A DNA stretch of 64,000 nucleotides from Meconema thalassinum (taxonomy: Eukaryota > Arthropoda > Insecta > Orthoptera > Tettigoniidae): contig OX336388.2 in NCBI GenBank assembly GCA_946902985.2, positions 227,810,467 through 227,874,466 on the forward strand, read 5' to 3'. Under the pieces are notes generated by a model. That model was not told the origin of the DNA. It saw only the letters and a list, made by a program, of their open reading frames with translations, and ran no database searches. Shown one piece after another: positions 42,626 through 51,925 of the stretch. The number at the start of each line of letters is the position of its first letter. Positions within the stretch are counted from its first letter, which is position 1. The translations under genes and the position numbers were made by a program.

Positions 42626-43337
42626 CAGGCGCGGATCTAGAGTTTCACTTTGGGGGGTTACAGAATCGAAATGGTTAAGAAAAATGGTATCACTAACAAC
42701 GCAATCACAAAATAACCAAGCGTACAACACCAGACCATTTTTTTTTTTGCAAGCTACATGGATAGAAATTTGATGCGTTTAGCGCACCAAAAATATTCGT
42801 ACAAATTTCAACGGCGTGTTTTGCGACTTTTACATCGAGCTTCGAGAAAAGTATCAAGGTACGTTACAGTTTCGGCAAGTCGAGTTGGTACCGACAAAGG
42901 GAGAAAGTCACAGCATAAATTGCCAACCAAGCCTGCAGTTTGGACGTCGGCAAAAATTTTTGGTGCGGAAAAAGCCCCAAATTCCTATCCGTGCATTGCT
43001 GCACATTCATCGTGACATCACTATAGACATCGATTCGGTAATCACAAGGTTTGCTAAACAAAATAGACGAGTTGATTTTGTTATATAAATAATCGTTTTT
43101 ATATAACAGGTATGAAATTGTAAATATGTACAGTTGTAAAAGAACATAATAATTGCAATAAAGATATTTTCAGTATTGAATAAAATGAAAAAAAAACTGT
43201 TTTTCAGTTAAAATTCATTAAGTTTTATATGTCTGGTTATTGAGTTTTCGTTTTTTGAGTTTGCAAAAATATTTGGTCTCCGTTTGGAGGGAGGGTCATG
43301 ATCCCCGTGACCCCCTCCACCCTTGAATCCGCGCCTG
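42626..43337. mobile_element. Non-autonomous hAT-like element, 712 bp
   Basis: Tips CAGGCGCGGATCTAGAG and, in reverse, CAGGCGCGGATTCAAGG, flanked by the perfect 8-bp duplication TCTGTCCC (42618-42625 and 43338-43345). Eight-base duplications and CAG-type tips are hAT hallmarks. The interior holds no hAT transposase, only the small frame listed separately. Confidence 0.88.
42816..43088 (+). CDS. Small ORF inside hAT element, unknown
   Basis: A 90-codon frame (MFCDFYIELREKYQGTLQFR ... QNRRVDFVI) that occupies the centre of the 712-bp hAT-like element. I do not recognise a domain; it is rich in charged residues with no signal peptide or membrane segment. An overlapping frame at 42758-43015 is also open, so chance is quite possible. 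It could be carried host or foreign sequence, or just non-coding filler. It is called only because it fills much of the element. Confidence 0.2.
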   Translation: MFCDFYIELREKYQGTLQFRQVELVPTKGESHSINCQPSLQFGRRQKFLVRKKPQIPIRALLHIHRDITIDIDSVITRFAKQNRRVDFVI

Positions 43338-43345
43338 TCTGTCCC

Positions 43346-43880
43346 CACCCTACCATCTTCCAACAGTGCTTCTACTGGTGATGTCAATGCTTTTGTTATT
43401 AATGTCAATCAGTTCTAGAGGCATAATCATAAGGCAAAGAATTACCTGGAAACTATCCTTGAATTGGTTTCTCCATGGCAATAACAAAGAGGTGGGGAAT
43501 TTGATGTAGATATGTCGCATCACTTCAGAGGGATTATATAAACAACCTCATAAAACCAGAGACAGTATAAGAGGCTGGAGAGATTACGTAGTGCTATTTA
43601 CGTCAAAGTAAACGACTTCTGTATTTGTGGTATTTGAGATGGAACTTAGCGTATTAAACTTCAAAAACCACAGAGGATTCAGTGTTTATAAATAGTGTTA
43701 CATACGAAATCTATATTTTTAAAACAGTAAGCTGATTTTTGTTACCGCGAGATTGACAGAACGGCTGAACCGTTTACTTCGTAATGCACACTGACGAAAG
43801 CCCTTGATCTGTATATTTGCAGAGTGTCTTTAAAATAAACAAATATGCTACCATATATTTTTATATTTATAAACAAAAAT
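43346..43880. other. Unassigned
   Basis: No ORF or repeat recognised up to the tandem duplication. Confidence 0.4.
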
Positions 43881-44147
43881 GCAAAATTATTGGCTCTAGC
43901 GCATGCGCACAATCACCTTGCCTCACGACTGTCATGGCGGTTACAAGTGCATCGCGTTTCAATTTGATAGTTATTTATAAGAAGTATAAAGGAAGGGAAC
44001 ATTATTTATGGCGTTCCCACGATATATATTGGAATACAATATTATACACAACGGAAAATGTTCAAACACGTAAAATGACAGTCGAGTGTGTAGGGCCAAT
44101 GTAGTTAAACTGTCTTAATATTGAGTGGAGAAGCCATTGGTTAGGTA

Positions 44148-44225
44148 GCTCAGGTCGTAGAGGCAAGACATTTCTAATTTATGCATCGCGCCATGGAAGC
44201 TGTTCGAATCCCACCTCCGACATGT
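44148..44225 (+). mobile_element. tRNA-like sequence, unit 1
   Basis: GGTAGCTCAGGTCGTAGAGG (A box) and GTTCGAATCCCACCTCCGAC (B box region) are spaced about 45 bases apart, followed by T8 and T7 runs. It resembles a tRNA or SINE promoter; the acceptor stem is not well formed. Confidence 0.6.
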
Positions 44226-44603
44226 TTTTTTTATTTCCGTTTTTTTAATTCCTGGTATTGCTATTTCATTGTCAAAACGTATTTAACTCTTAGCATTCCC
44301 GTAAACTAAGGAATTCGTATATTTTTAAATTAATGTAGAAAATTGCGGAATTCTCGCCCTTCACGCATGCGTACAATCACCTTGCATCATGACAGTCATG
44401 GCGGTTACAAGTGCATCACGTTTCAATTTGATAGCTTTTTATAAGAAGTATAAAGGAAGGGAACATTATTTATGACGTTCCCGCGATATATACTGGAATA
44501 CATTTATACCCGACGGAAAATGTTGAAACACGTAAACTGACAGTCGAGTGTGTAGGGCCTATGTAGTTAAATTGTCTTAATTTTGCGAGGTTTTCCCGTT
44601 GTT

Positions 44604-44690
44604 TCGGTAGCTCAGGTCGTAGAGGCAAGAACTCCTAAATTATGCATCGCGCGATGGAAGCTGTTCGAGTCCCACCTCCGACATGTTTTT
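44604..44690 (+). mobile_element. tRNA-like sequence, unit 2
   Basis: Same boxes as unit 1 (GGTAGCTCAGGTCGTAGAGG; GTTCGAGTCCCACCTCCGAC) with an ACTCCTAAATTATGCATCGC middle. Confidence 0.6.
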
Positions 44691-44887
44691 TTAATTTCCG
44701 TTTTTTTATTTCTTGGTATTGCTATTCCATTGACAAACCATATTTTACTCTTAGCATTCCCGTAAACTAAGAAATTCGGTGCGATTGACGTTGCCACATA
44801 TATATTTAAAACACTAAGGTAACAAAAGGATACACCACTGTTACAGATTAAATAATGAATATGAAAGCCAGATACTTCTTACAGAAT

Positions 44888-45231
44888 TCTTGAAATCCTC
44901 GGAATTTTGCTTCCACATATTCATACTCCTAATGTTCGAGCCACAGTTTTGCTCCTTAGGAATCTGAACATTTCCCAAGAGCTCCTAAATGGTGCCAGAT
45001 TAATTGTATGAATTATGTATGAGAATTGCTTGGATTTGGAAATAATAAGTGCAGATAATATTGGGCAGAGTTCTAATCCTTCGACTTTATTTAACACCAT
45101 CCGATAAAACACTTCCATTTTCGTTTAGAGCACCAATATCCAATCGCTTGCCATAACTTATCACAATCAATAAAGCTGAAGGGGGAACTCGGGAACGTTT
45201 AGGTCGCTATTTGCCTCATCAAGTTTTCAGT
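44888..45231 (+). pseudogene. Helitron helicase C-terminal pseudogene, copy 1
   Basis: With frameshifts the plus strand reads EFLKSSEF, HIHTPNVRATVLLLRNLNIS, QELLNGARLIV, LDLEIISADNIG and finally TINKAEGGTRERLGRYLPHQ plus VFS. This matches the Pif1-like helicase C-terminus of Helitron Rep/Hel proteins (FLNSLE...PPH.L.L..G.P..LLRNL...LCNGTRL...TINK(S/A)QGQ...VFSHGQLYVA). The helicase would unwind DNA during rolling-circle transposition. Several stops and shifts make it dead. It is split by a SINE and continues at 45742 with PVFSNGQLYVA. Confidence 0.82.
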
Positions 45232-45731
45232 CGTTGCCTCCGAAGCTCGCCTCTGTAGCGTAGTGGTCAGCATGGTTAGCTGCCGCCCCGTCCTGAGTTC
45301 GATTCCCGGCTCTGCCACGAACTTTGAAAAGTGGTATGAGGACTGGAACGGGGTATACTCTGCCTCGGGTGGTCCAAATGAGTAGAGGGGGTTCAATTCC
45401 CACCTCAGCCTTCCTCGAAGTGGTTTTCCGTGGTTTCCCACTTCGTCTTCGGGAAAATGCCGGGATGGTAACTTCCGTAAGGCCACGGCCGCCTCCTTAC
45501 CACTTCCTTGCCTAACCCTTCCGCTCTTAACATCCCTTCATCAGGTCCCTGATCGCTTTGCAAGTGAGGCCGCCTGGGCGTAGTGCTGGTCACACACCCG
45601 AGTTGTATCCCCGACTCAGAGTCACAAGCTCCAGGACACTGCCTTTAGTGGCGGTAGAGGTGGGACCCCTCGCTTACTCCGTGGGAAAAGACAACCCTGG
45701 AGGGGAAAAAGGTTAACGCAAACGTAACGCC
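45232..45731 (+). mobile_element. tRNA-derived SINE, 500 bp, with target duplication
   Basis: Flanked by AGTTTTCAGT (45222-45231 and 45732-45741). The head has an A box TAGCGTAGTGG (45256-45266) and a B box GAGTTCGATTCCC (45295-45307). The body includes CCTTCCTCGAAGTGGTTTTC, GGGAAAATGCCGGGATGGTA and CTGGAGGGGAAAAAGGTTAA. It inserted within the VFS(H/N)GQLYVA motif of the Helitron pseudogene. The target duplication gives secure ends. Confidence 0.88.
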
Positions 45732-45741
45732 AGTTTTCAGT

Positions 45742-45880
45742 AATGGCCAGTTATATGTTGCAAAAACGATCTTTCTCTGTAATCATACAGAGAATGCAGT
45801 TCTACAGTAAATATTTTCCCAATGACCGTCATGTTTTGCACATCATCGCATTTCTTCGTTTTATTCCAAAATTATAAGCG
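45742..45880 (+). pseudogene. Helitron helicase copy 1, continuation
   Basis: Joined to the left flank across the SINE this encodes VFSNGQLYVAKTI and a degenerate tail. It then has CAGTAAATATTTTCCCAATG and ACCGTCATGTTTTG, repeated after copy 2 (46352-46390). Confidence 0.7.
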
Positions 45881-45911
45881 ACGGTTTGCGGCCAGTTGTA
45901 TTAGACCCCTC

Positions 45912-46395
45912 AGAGTTCTTGAATTCCTTGGAATTATAAGATTTGCCTCCACATACTCTAAACGCTTGACCCATAGTTATGCTGCTTAGAAATCTGAAGG
46001 TTTCCCAAGGGCTCCTAAATGCAACCATATTACTTGGATTTGGAAATAATAAATGCAGTTAAAATTAGGCTGAGAGGTCTAATCCTTCGACTTGATTTAA
46101 TACCATCCGATATAGCACTATAATTTTCATTTAAGGGGCAATATTTTCCAATTTGTTTGGCATAGTCTATCAAAATCAATAAAGCTCAAAGGGAAACTCT
46201 GCAACGTACAGGTCTCAATTTGCCTCATCAATTTTTCAGTCATTGCCAGCAGTATTTTGCAATGTCAAGAGTGCAATCTTTTGACGCCCTTATAGTTTCA
46301 ATAGAGCCAAAAAATAATCGTACAAAGAATGTACATTAGGCCTATATAAGGAGATTCTTCAGTAAATATTTTCCCTTTGACCGTCATGTTTTGAC
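45912..46395 (+). pseudogene. Helitron helicase C-terminal pseudogene, copy 2
   Basis: A second copy in the same direction, about 1 kb downstream: FLNSLEL, DLPPHTLNA, PIVMLLRNLKVSQGLLNAT, and near the end LPHQFFSHCQQYFAMSRVQS followed by FDALIVSIEPKNNRTKNV. The SRVxSFD and NRTKNV motifs are the usual end of Helitron helicases. An in-frame stop follows FLNSLEL and others occur later. Copies 1 and 2 plus their shared 3' flank form a tandem duplication. No Rep (HUH) domain is in the window. Confidence 0.85.
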
Positions 46396-46512
46396 GGGTT
46401 TCAACTAGTATATATTAATTTCAACCATTTCACTAATTGACACCTTTGCACAAAGTTCGTAATGTACGTAAATTTAATTATTAGCATCAATTGAATATTG
46501 TTAGTGTTCCAA
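46396..46512. other. Spacer, nothing recognised
   Basis: Short AT-rich sequence before the (ATG)n tail of repeat F. Confidence 0.4.
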
Positions 46513-46681
46513 GGTTATGATGATGATGATGATAATTGTTGTTTTAAGGGGCCGAACATCTAGGTTATCGGCCCCTAATAGTTTGGGTGATCGTGAAGAT
46601 GATAATGAAATGTAAAATATAACTAAAACTAACTACTAACTTATATACTAGAAGAAGAAATGGAAAACAAAAGGAGAATAA
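46513..46681 (-). repeat. Repeat F, reverse copy, 3' portion
   Basis: An (ATG)n tract, then TAATTGTTGTTTTAAGGGGC, CGAACATCTAGGTTATCGG and AGAAGAAATGGAAAAC are the reverse of the 41.8-kb end. Interrupted at 46682 and continued at 48489. Confidence 0.8.
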
Positions 46682-46929
46682 AGGTCTATTCACACATATT
46701 CGTGACGTGTCAGTTCCGTGAAATTGCATCAGTGTCAGTGATGATTCATATCGTTATATTGAATCTATCGGACGCGTTCACACTTGTCCGGCGCAGTGCC
46801 GTAATTTGTGTGTCAGTATCAGTGCAGTGTCCGATCCGTGATATTGAGTATTGTCGCCAACGATATTTTTGCTGTTTTAACGGACGTGCTGTGGTGTGAG
46901 TTTGTTCGTTCTTGTGAATATAGGCTAAA

Positions 46930-46980
46930 ATGAACGACGTCCAATTTATTGAACTGATTCGCATTAATGCTGTCCGATAG
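46930..46980 (+). pseudogene. Possible MADF-domain start
   Basis: ATG NDVQFIELIRINAV then a stop. Harbinger elements carry a second gene with a Myb/SANT-like (MADF) domain that typically begins with a line like F(I/L)ELVR; the match is only about 10 residues, so it is suggestive, supported by its location about 250 bp inside a Harbinger-like tip. Confidence 0.35.
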
Positions 46981-47019
46981 CCTGTGTTATTATGGTTGCA
47001 TAATTCAGGCGAGGAATGG

Positions 47020-47275
47020 GAAGGAGGCGACCGTGGCCTTAAGTTAGATCCATCCTGGCTTTGGCCTAGAGTAGAAGTGGAAAACCAATTCCTGGTTGGT
47101 CTCTAGGAGCAGATGACCTCCCTCTACGGCCCCTTAAATCAGCAATAACTAATTTACTAACGAACTACCTAACAGGATGGCATCTTCTAAGTTCTGTCTC
47201 ACGAAGGTAAGTCTACCCCGTTCCAACCCTCAGACCAGATTCAATTTCTTGGCATAGCCGGGAATCGAACCCATT
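47020..47275 (-). mobile_element. SINE fragment inside the Harbinger-like element
   Basis: In reverse the right end reads GGGTTCGATTCCCGGCTATG (B box) and CCAAGAAATTGAATCTGG; the left contains GGAAAACCAATTCCTGG and CCGTGGCC. This is a tRNA-SINE in minus orientation, ends uncertain. Confidence 0.5.
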
Positions 47276-47662
47276 CGCTTTCTTCTCACATTGGGCGTAA
47301 TTTATGAGATACATGTTAAAGACGAGATTTAGCCTGGTGTCTTGTGGATTAAATGGATTTCACCAAAGTGCCGTCTTACGTATGGATCCAGGGCGCAATC
47401 GTGCGCATTATTCCAGCACCATGTCCGTGATGGCGGACTGCAACAAGTCCACAGATCTAAGGCTAGTGTCCCACCAATGACAACGGCCATCCTGAGGGAG
47501 CTTCTCCCTTCCTGTATCCTTTTTTTTTACATTACAACTGTGATTTCTGAAATATTATCTCAAAACCCGTCAAAATGCCTTATGTTCTCTCACGTCAGCA
47601 TGTTGCTGAATGCATATGTTTCATCATATGAAATACATAGGTTTAAGAGGTCACCCTTCAAC

Positions 47663-47960
47663 AGCGTCTCTCTCTCTCTCTCTCTCTGGGGGCTAGGGGT
47701 ATCTTGGCCATCAGCCCCATGTATTTGGCCAACAACTTGTGTTTTTCTGTGGCAACTGGAATTATCAGATTCGTGAATGTGTTAGGTGCCCCGGGATTTG
47801 AAACAAGGTACTATCCCGACATTTGCCTTCAGGGAGTGCTGAAAACTCCTGGATAAAATCAAACTCACGGTAGCGGGTGTCAGCAACCGCGATTCGAACC
47901 TACGATCTCCGGACTTGCTCCTCATCGCGGTTGTGATAAACGATCTAATACGCACTGATA
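47663..47960 (-). mobile_element. tRNA-derived SINE fragment
   Basis: In reverse: a tRNA-like head with B box TAGGTTCGAATCGCGGTT near 47890-47907, then AGGAGTTTTCAGCACTCC and TGAAGGCAAATGTCGGGA, ending near a (CT)n run at 47668-47687. Lies within the Harbinger-like element. Confidence 0.55.
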
Positions 47961-48488
47961 CCTATAAATTAAATTCATAACAACCGGTACAAACGAGAGC
48001 GTTATGAGAAGCTCAGCGGCAGTCATTTCATAGTTTTGTTTTTGTGACACTGAGTCAGAACAGAGATACGTTACTACGTTATGTCTTCGTACAACTTTGA
48101 TCTTCCAAACTAAATGACAAACAACTATTTTTTTTTACTAAGAAGAAAATGCCCGCTTTTGGAGCATCAATTAATTGCACTATTCGTTTTCATTTTTTTT
48201 TCAACGTAGTAATACCGTAATTATTTGCGAACATTAGCCGTACAATCCAAATGACAGGAAATAGGCAAACCAGGTATTCCATTATTAATTTTATTGGTTA
48301 TGTGCATGTCATCAACAAACCAGTTTTACAGATATTGTATTACACAATATTTTTCCACATCCGTAAACGTAGCCATTTTGACAATCACTGAACTGATAGG
48401 TGTGTATAGCCATCACTGAGACACGACGGATATCACGGAACTGACACGTCACTGCACTGACACGTCACGGATATGTGTGGAAGGACCT

Positions 48489-49062
48489 TAAGGCAAATAA
48501 AGGACAGATGGAAAAGTAATGCCCTCAACCCTCGAAGAATGCGGACTGATGAACTTGAAAGGAAGGAGAGCCATAAAAGGCAGATAGGAAAGTGAAAGAG
48601 GAGAGGGTCCGCCCAACAGGTCATTGATAAAAAGGGGAATCCGGACCCAGCTCAGGAATGACTCGGGGTCGCCAACTCCCGAACTCACCAGCCGTGGGAC
48701 CCTGAGGGTGTAGCAATATCCAGGGTGCACCAGAAGTGGTGGGGCTACATACACCCTGCCTCCTTGAGGGCCATGAGCAGAAGGCAGGAGATTACACGAA
48801 AAGAAAAAGAAGGCTGACCCCTCACAGAAGGAGGGTATCAGAAAAGATGAGACAGGGGCCAATTAAGGCGGGAAAGGAAGATACTCCCTAGGCCTCGGGT
48901 ACCCTAATACCGTCAGGGTCGGAAGAGGACAAGAGTTGACCAAGTGAGGTCGACAGGAAAGAAGACGGAGAGGAGCCTGGCACAAGTAAGTGGTAGCAAT
49001 GCCGGACTCAGCTGGGGTCCGGTGGTCGCCAACCCACGTCCCACTAGATGTGAGCCCCTGGT
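48489..49062 (-). repeat. Repeat F, reverse copy, 5' portion
   Basis: Reverse of 41.11-41.67 kb: AACCCTCGAAGAATG, GGTGCACCAGAAGTGGTGG, ACCCTGCCTCCTTGAGGG, CAGAAGGAGGGTATCAG, ACTCCCTAGGCCT and CCACTAGATGTGAGCCCC. Its 5' limit agrees with the forward copy. Confidence 0.85.
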
Positions 49063-49065
49063 GGG

Positions 49066-49262
49066 AGACGATGGATACAAAGCTAAGACATGTGGTAACA
49101 AGATTCGCCGTGCACGGTTTCCATCATAAAATTTGTAAAAACGTAAAATGTCATGAACGAACAATAACTGCGGGTGTACTTTATGTGAGCAGACATGCGA
49201 CAAATACCATTTAACATTATATGATAACAGGAAGAAGAGCATAGTGGAGTATAGCAAACACA
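49066..49262 (+). pseudogene. LINE C-terminal fragment (ELRHVVTR type)
   Basis: KLRHVVTRFAVHGFHHKICK, then (with a frameshift) CGCTLCEQTCDKYHLTLYD. This C-x-C-x2-C-x3-C-x2-YH-type tail also occurs at 63.7 kb and marks the end of a non-LTR retrotransposon family distinct from the CDCG family. Only about 60 codons remain. Confidence 0.72.
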
Positions 49263-49321
49263 AATCTAATCTAATCTATTAGAATTGTTCGTATTTTGGG
49301 GTACTGCCATGTGAAAATAAA

Positions 49322-50851
49322 ACAAGTAGTTCCATGAAGAACTATACAGCCTATTTTCATATATACTACTTATGTTAATTCCCACTAACAACATACCAAA
49401 TGTCAGTTTGATTGCTGTAATAGATTCGTAGATATTGAGAAACGACTAAATATTTCGGATGGGTGCCATGTTGGATTTTATATATGTAGGTCCCAGAGTT
49501 ATGTACTGTTACATGAAGATTATTGTGTACGTGTAGTACTCAAACTTCAATCGCATGATTAGGACACAAGAAGTAACAACAAGATTTTAAAATTTCGCAC
49601 AGCTGCCATCTTGTGGTTATGGAAACAATTGAAATAAAATAGATGCCATTGGATTAACATTTGTATAAGCATTTAACGTGCAATGTTTCACTGCAGTCGG
49701 ATGGTTAAATCGCGCGAAACGTTCATTTAAATATTTATACTTCGCGTCGCCGCCATGTTCTATCTGTACTCACCAGGTTACTGAAAGTCCTATGGGTGAA
49801 CTTTTGTTCATAGCCTCTATGAACATTAAAGAAAAATTCAGTTTGATTCCTGTAAAACATTCGTAGATATTGAGAACTGTCTAAATATTTCGGAAGCTCG
49901 CCATTTTGGATTTGTATATGTATAGGCCTTAGAGTTATGTACCATTAAAGGTAAATTATTGCGTAGGTTCATTATTCAAACGTTCACTTCGATCGCATGA
50001 TTACGACACAAGAAATAAAAAATTAGTTTTTAAATTTTGCGCAGCCGCCATCTTTAGGTTATGAAAACAATGAACTAAATTAGAAGCCAGCGCATTTAAA
50101 TATGTATAATCATTTACGGTACCGTATTTCACTGCGGTCAGATGGTTAAATCATGAGAAAAGTCTATTAAAATGTTTCAACTTCTCTTGGCCGCCATGTT
50201 CGTTTTGTACTATACTGATTTTTGAAACTTACACAAATAAACTTGTAGCAGTCCCCTTTATCACCATACAAAAGTTCAGGGTGACATCTGTAATAGTTTC
50301 CGAAATATAGAATGCCAGTGAAATATTTCGCACAGCCGCCATTTTGAGGTTATGTAAACAATTGAACTAAATTAGACAGCAGTGCATTACATTATGTATA
50401 CACATTTGCTGTACCAAGTTTCATTTCGTTTGGATGGTTAAATCGCTCGAAAAGTCTATTTGAAAGTCTCAACTTCGTTTGGCCGCCATGTTCGTTTTGT
50501 AGTTAACAGATTTTTGAAAGTCTCATAGGTAAATTTCTAGTAGGGTCCTGTATCACCGTACAAAATTCCAGGGTGATATCGGTAATAGTTTCGAAGATAT
50601 TGAATGCTGCTGAAATATTTCCCACAGCCGCCATGTTGGATGGGTGAGATGTAACAAAATTTGAAGGGCACTTTCGGGGTCGTCCGAAATAGTGCTATGA
50701 ACTTACCGAGTTTCATTGAAGTCGGTCCAGCCGTTTAGATTTTATTAGGGGGGACACACACACACGAATCACACACACACAGACAGACAGACAGACACAC
50801 GGACAAAGGTGATCTCATAAGCCTATTTTTTTCATAAATGAATATAGGCTA
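49322..50851 (-). mobile_element. RC-B element, complete
   Basis: A 1530-bp reverse RC-B from ACAAGTAGTTCCATGAAGAA to AATATAGGCTA. GCCGCCAT-type landmarks recur about every 145 bp (near 49751, 50046, 50191, 50336, 50481, 50629). Its microsatellite is (CA)n plus (CAGA)n at 50755-50802. Confidence 0.88.
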
Positions 50852-51867
50852 AAAATAACATTCCTAGAAGTTTCGAGAGGGACCTTCCCTCCTTTTCCAA
50901 TATAATTAAAACAATGTATGGACATTGGTAGAAAAACGCGCCATATTAGGCCTAAATAGAACGGCGAACAGAGTAGTATGGAAGGAGAAGCAAAAGGGGA
51001 ATGGAAAAAAATGAGACTTCTAGAAGAATGGCGATGTCCAAATAAGGGGAAAAGGATGGATATAAGGAAACAGAAACAAAAGGGAAAGTGTACTCAACGT
51101 CGTGCAGGCCCGTTCTTTTAGGTCATTATTTTTTAAGAATCCCCATACTAAGTGTATGTCATAATGTCAAAATTGCGACAGTTGTCACTCGAAAGAGCGT
51201 CTTTGCCGTCTCTAGGTAGTTTTGATGAATGCGTTCTATATTTGCCATGACTTTTATAGCAATTATGGCCATTTCTTAGGCATGTATTCGAAATGATCAC
51301 GCGGTTGTTCGCAAGGTTACTCCTATGTATAGGCGTTAATTATTGTGATTATACAAATCTGAACAGGAATTGTAGGTGAAACCCCCCAAAGGACTTGGCA
51401 AAACTCCTGAAGAATTGTTTGGAGTTTAGATTTTATGTTTTCATCTGTGGTCTTTGGAGACGACCTCAAGAAGCTAAGAGACTGATGGAGCCTCTCCAAG
51501 TCGTGGATAAAGGACTCCATCAGTCCGGGAGCTGTTTTTGTCCGACTCCGTGTGTGTGTGTATCGAAGTGCTGAAGCATTACTTGACATCCATTCAGTCC
51601 CACGCCACAATACCCGAACACCATCAATCCATCCCCACTCTTAGAGACCGGTCACCGACCACATACTTCAACCTCAACGTCCGCTGTCTTCATCTCTTCT
51701 CCTAGATTTGTTTTTTCGTAATGATTTCCACAATACAGTAGCGTACATCCTATTTTTTTCACCATGAGCCCTTTGATGCATTGGAACCTGTTCGTTAACC
51801 CTTAAAACCCGGCATTAGTCGCTCCTCTTAAACAGAGTAGTTTTGTCGCGGCGATCTCTTAGATATA
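50852..51867. other. Unassigned, with one unexplained ORF
   Basis: No transposon ends recognised. A minus-strand frame of 95 codons at 51323-51610 is noted separately. Short purine-rich stretches (GGAAAAAAATGAG, AAGGGGAAAAGGATGG) lie near 50990-51080. Confidence 0.45.
51323..51610 (-). CDS. Unrecognised 95-codon frame
   Basis: MWRGTEWMSSNASALRYTHT ... GLMESFIHDLERLHQSLSFL ... ENIKSKLQTILQEFCQVLWG. The middle has heptad-like leucines that could form a helix or short coiled coil. It contains no motif that I recognise, no neighbour suggests a role and it may be chance or an old transposon exon. It is listed because its composition looks more protein-like than the other orphan frames. Confidence 0.15.
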   Translation of the reverse strand: MWRGTEWMSSNASALRYTHTRSRTKTAPGLMESFIHDLERLHQSLSFLRSSPKTTDENIKSKLQTILQEFCQVLWGVSPTIPVQICIITIINAYT

Positions 51868-51925
51868 CAGGGTGTCCCACCTAACTCTGCGACCTCAAAT
51901 ATTATCGAAATGAAACAAGATATGA

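Larger units (their letters stand above)
43885..44800 (+). repeat. Two-copy tandem duplication, 464-bp period
   Basis: GCATGCGCACAATCACCTTG at 43901 recurs as GCATGCGTACAATCACC at 44365. Both units continue with GTCATGGCGGTTACAAGTGC, AAGTATAAAGGAAGGGAACA, GACAGTCGAGTGTGTAGGGC, a tRNA-like part and a CTCTTAGCATTCCCGTAAAC end. The copies differ at many sites, so the duplication is not recent. Confidence 0.9.
46682..48488. mobile_element. PIF/Harbinger-like element, 1807 bp
   Basis: Tips AGGTCTATTCACACATATTC and, in reverse, AGGTCCTTCCACACATATCC continue with GTGACGTGTCAGT, flanked by TAA duplications (46679-46681, 48489-48491). Joining the flanks restores repeat F. AGG(T/C)C..TTCACAC tips with a TWA duplication fit PIF/Harbinger. 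Near the left end short CAGTGTCAGTGA-like motifs recur. The interior holds a possible start of a MADF-type gene and SINE pieces but no DDE transposase. Confidence 0.82.

Noticed and set aside
44148..44225. Functional tRNA gene
   Set aside because: A and B boxes exist, but acceptor-stem pairing and anticodon arm are poor and the unit is duplicated with divergence; better as SINE-like or pseudo-tRNA.
46930..46980. A real MADF-domain gene
   Set aside because: Only about ten residues match and a stop follows; kept as a weak pseudogene hint only.
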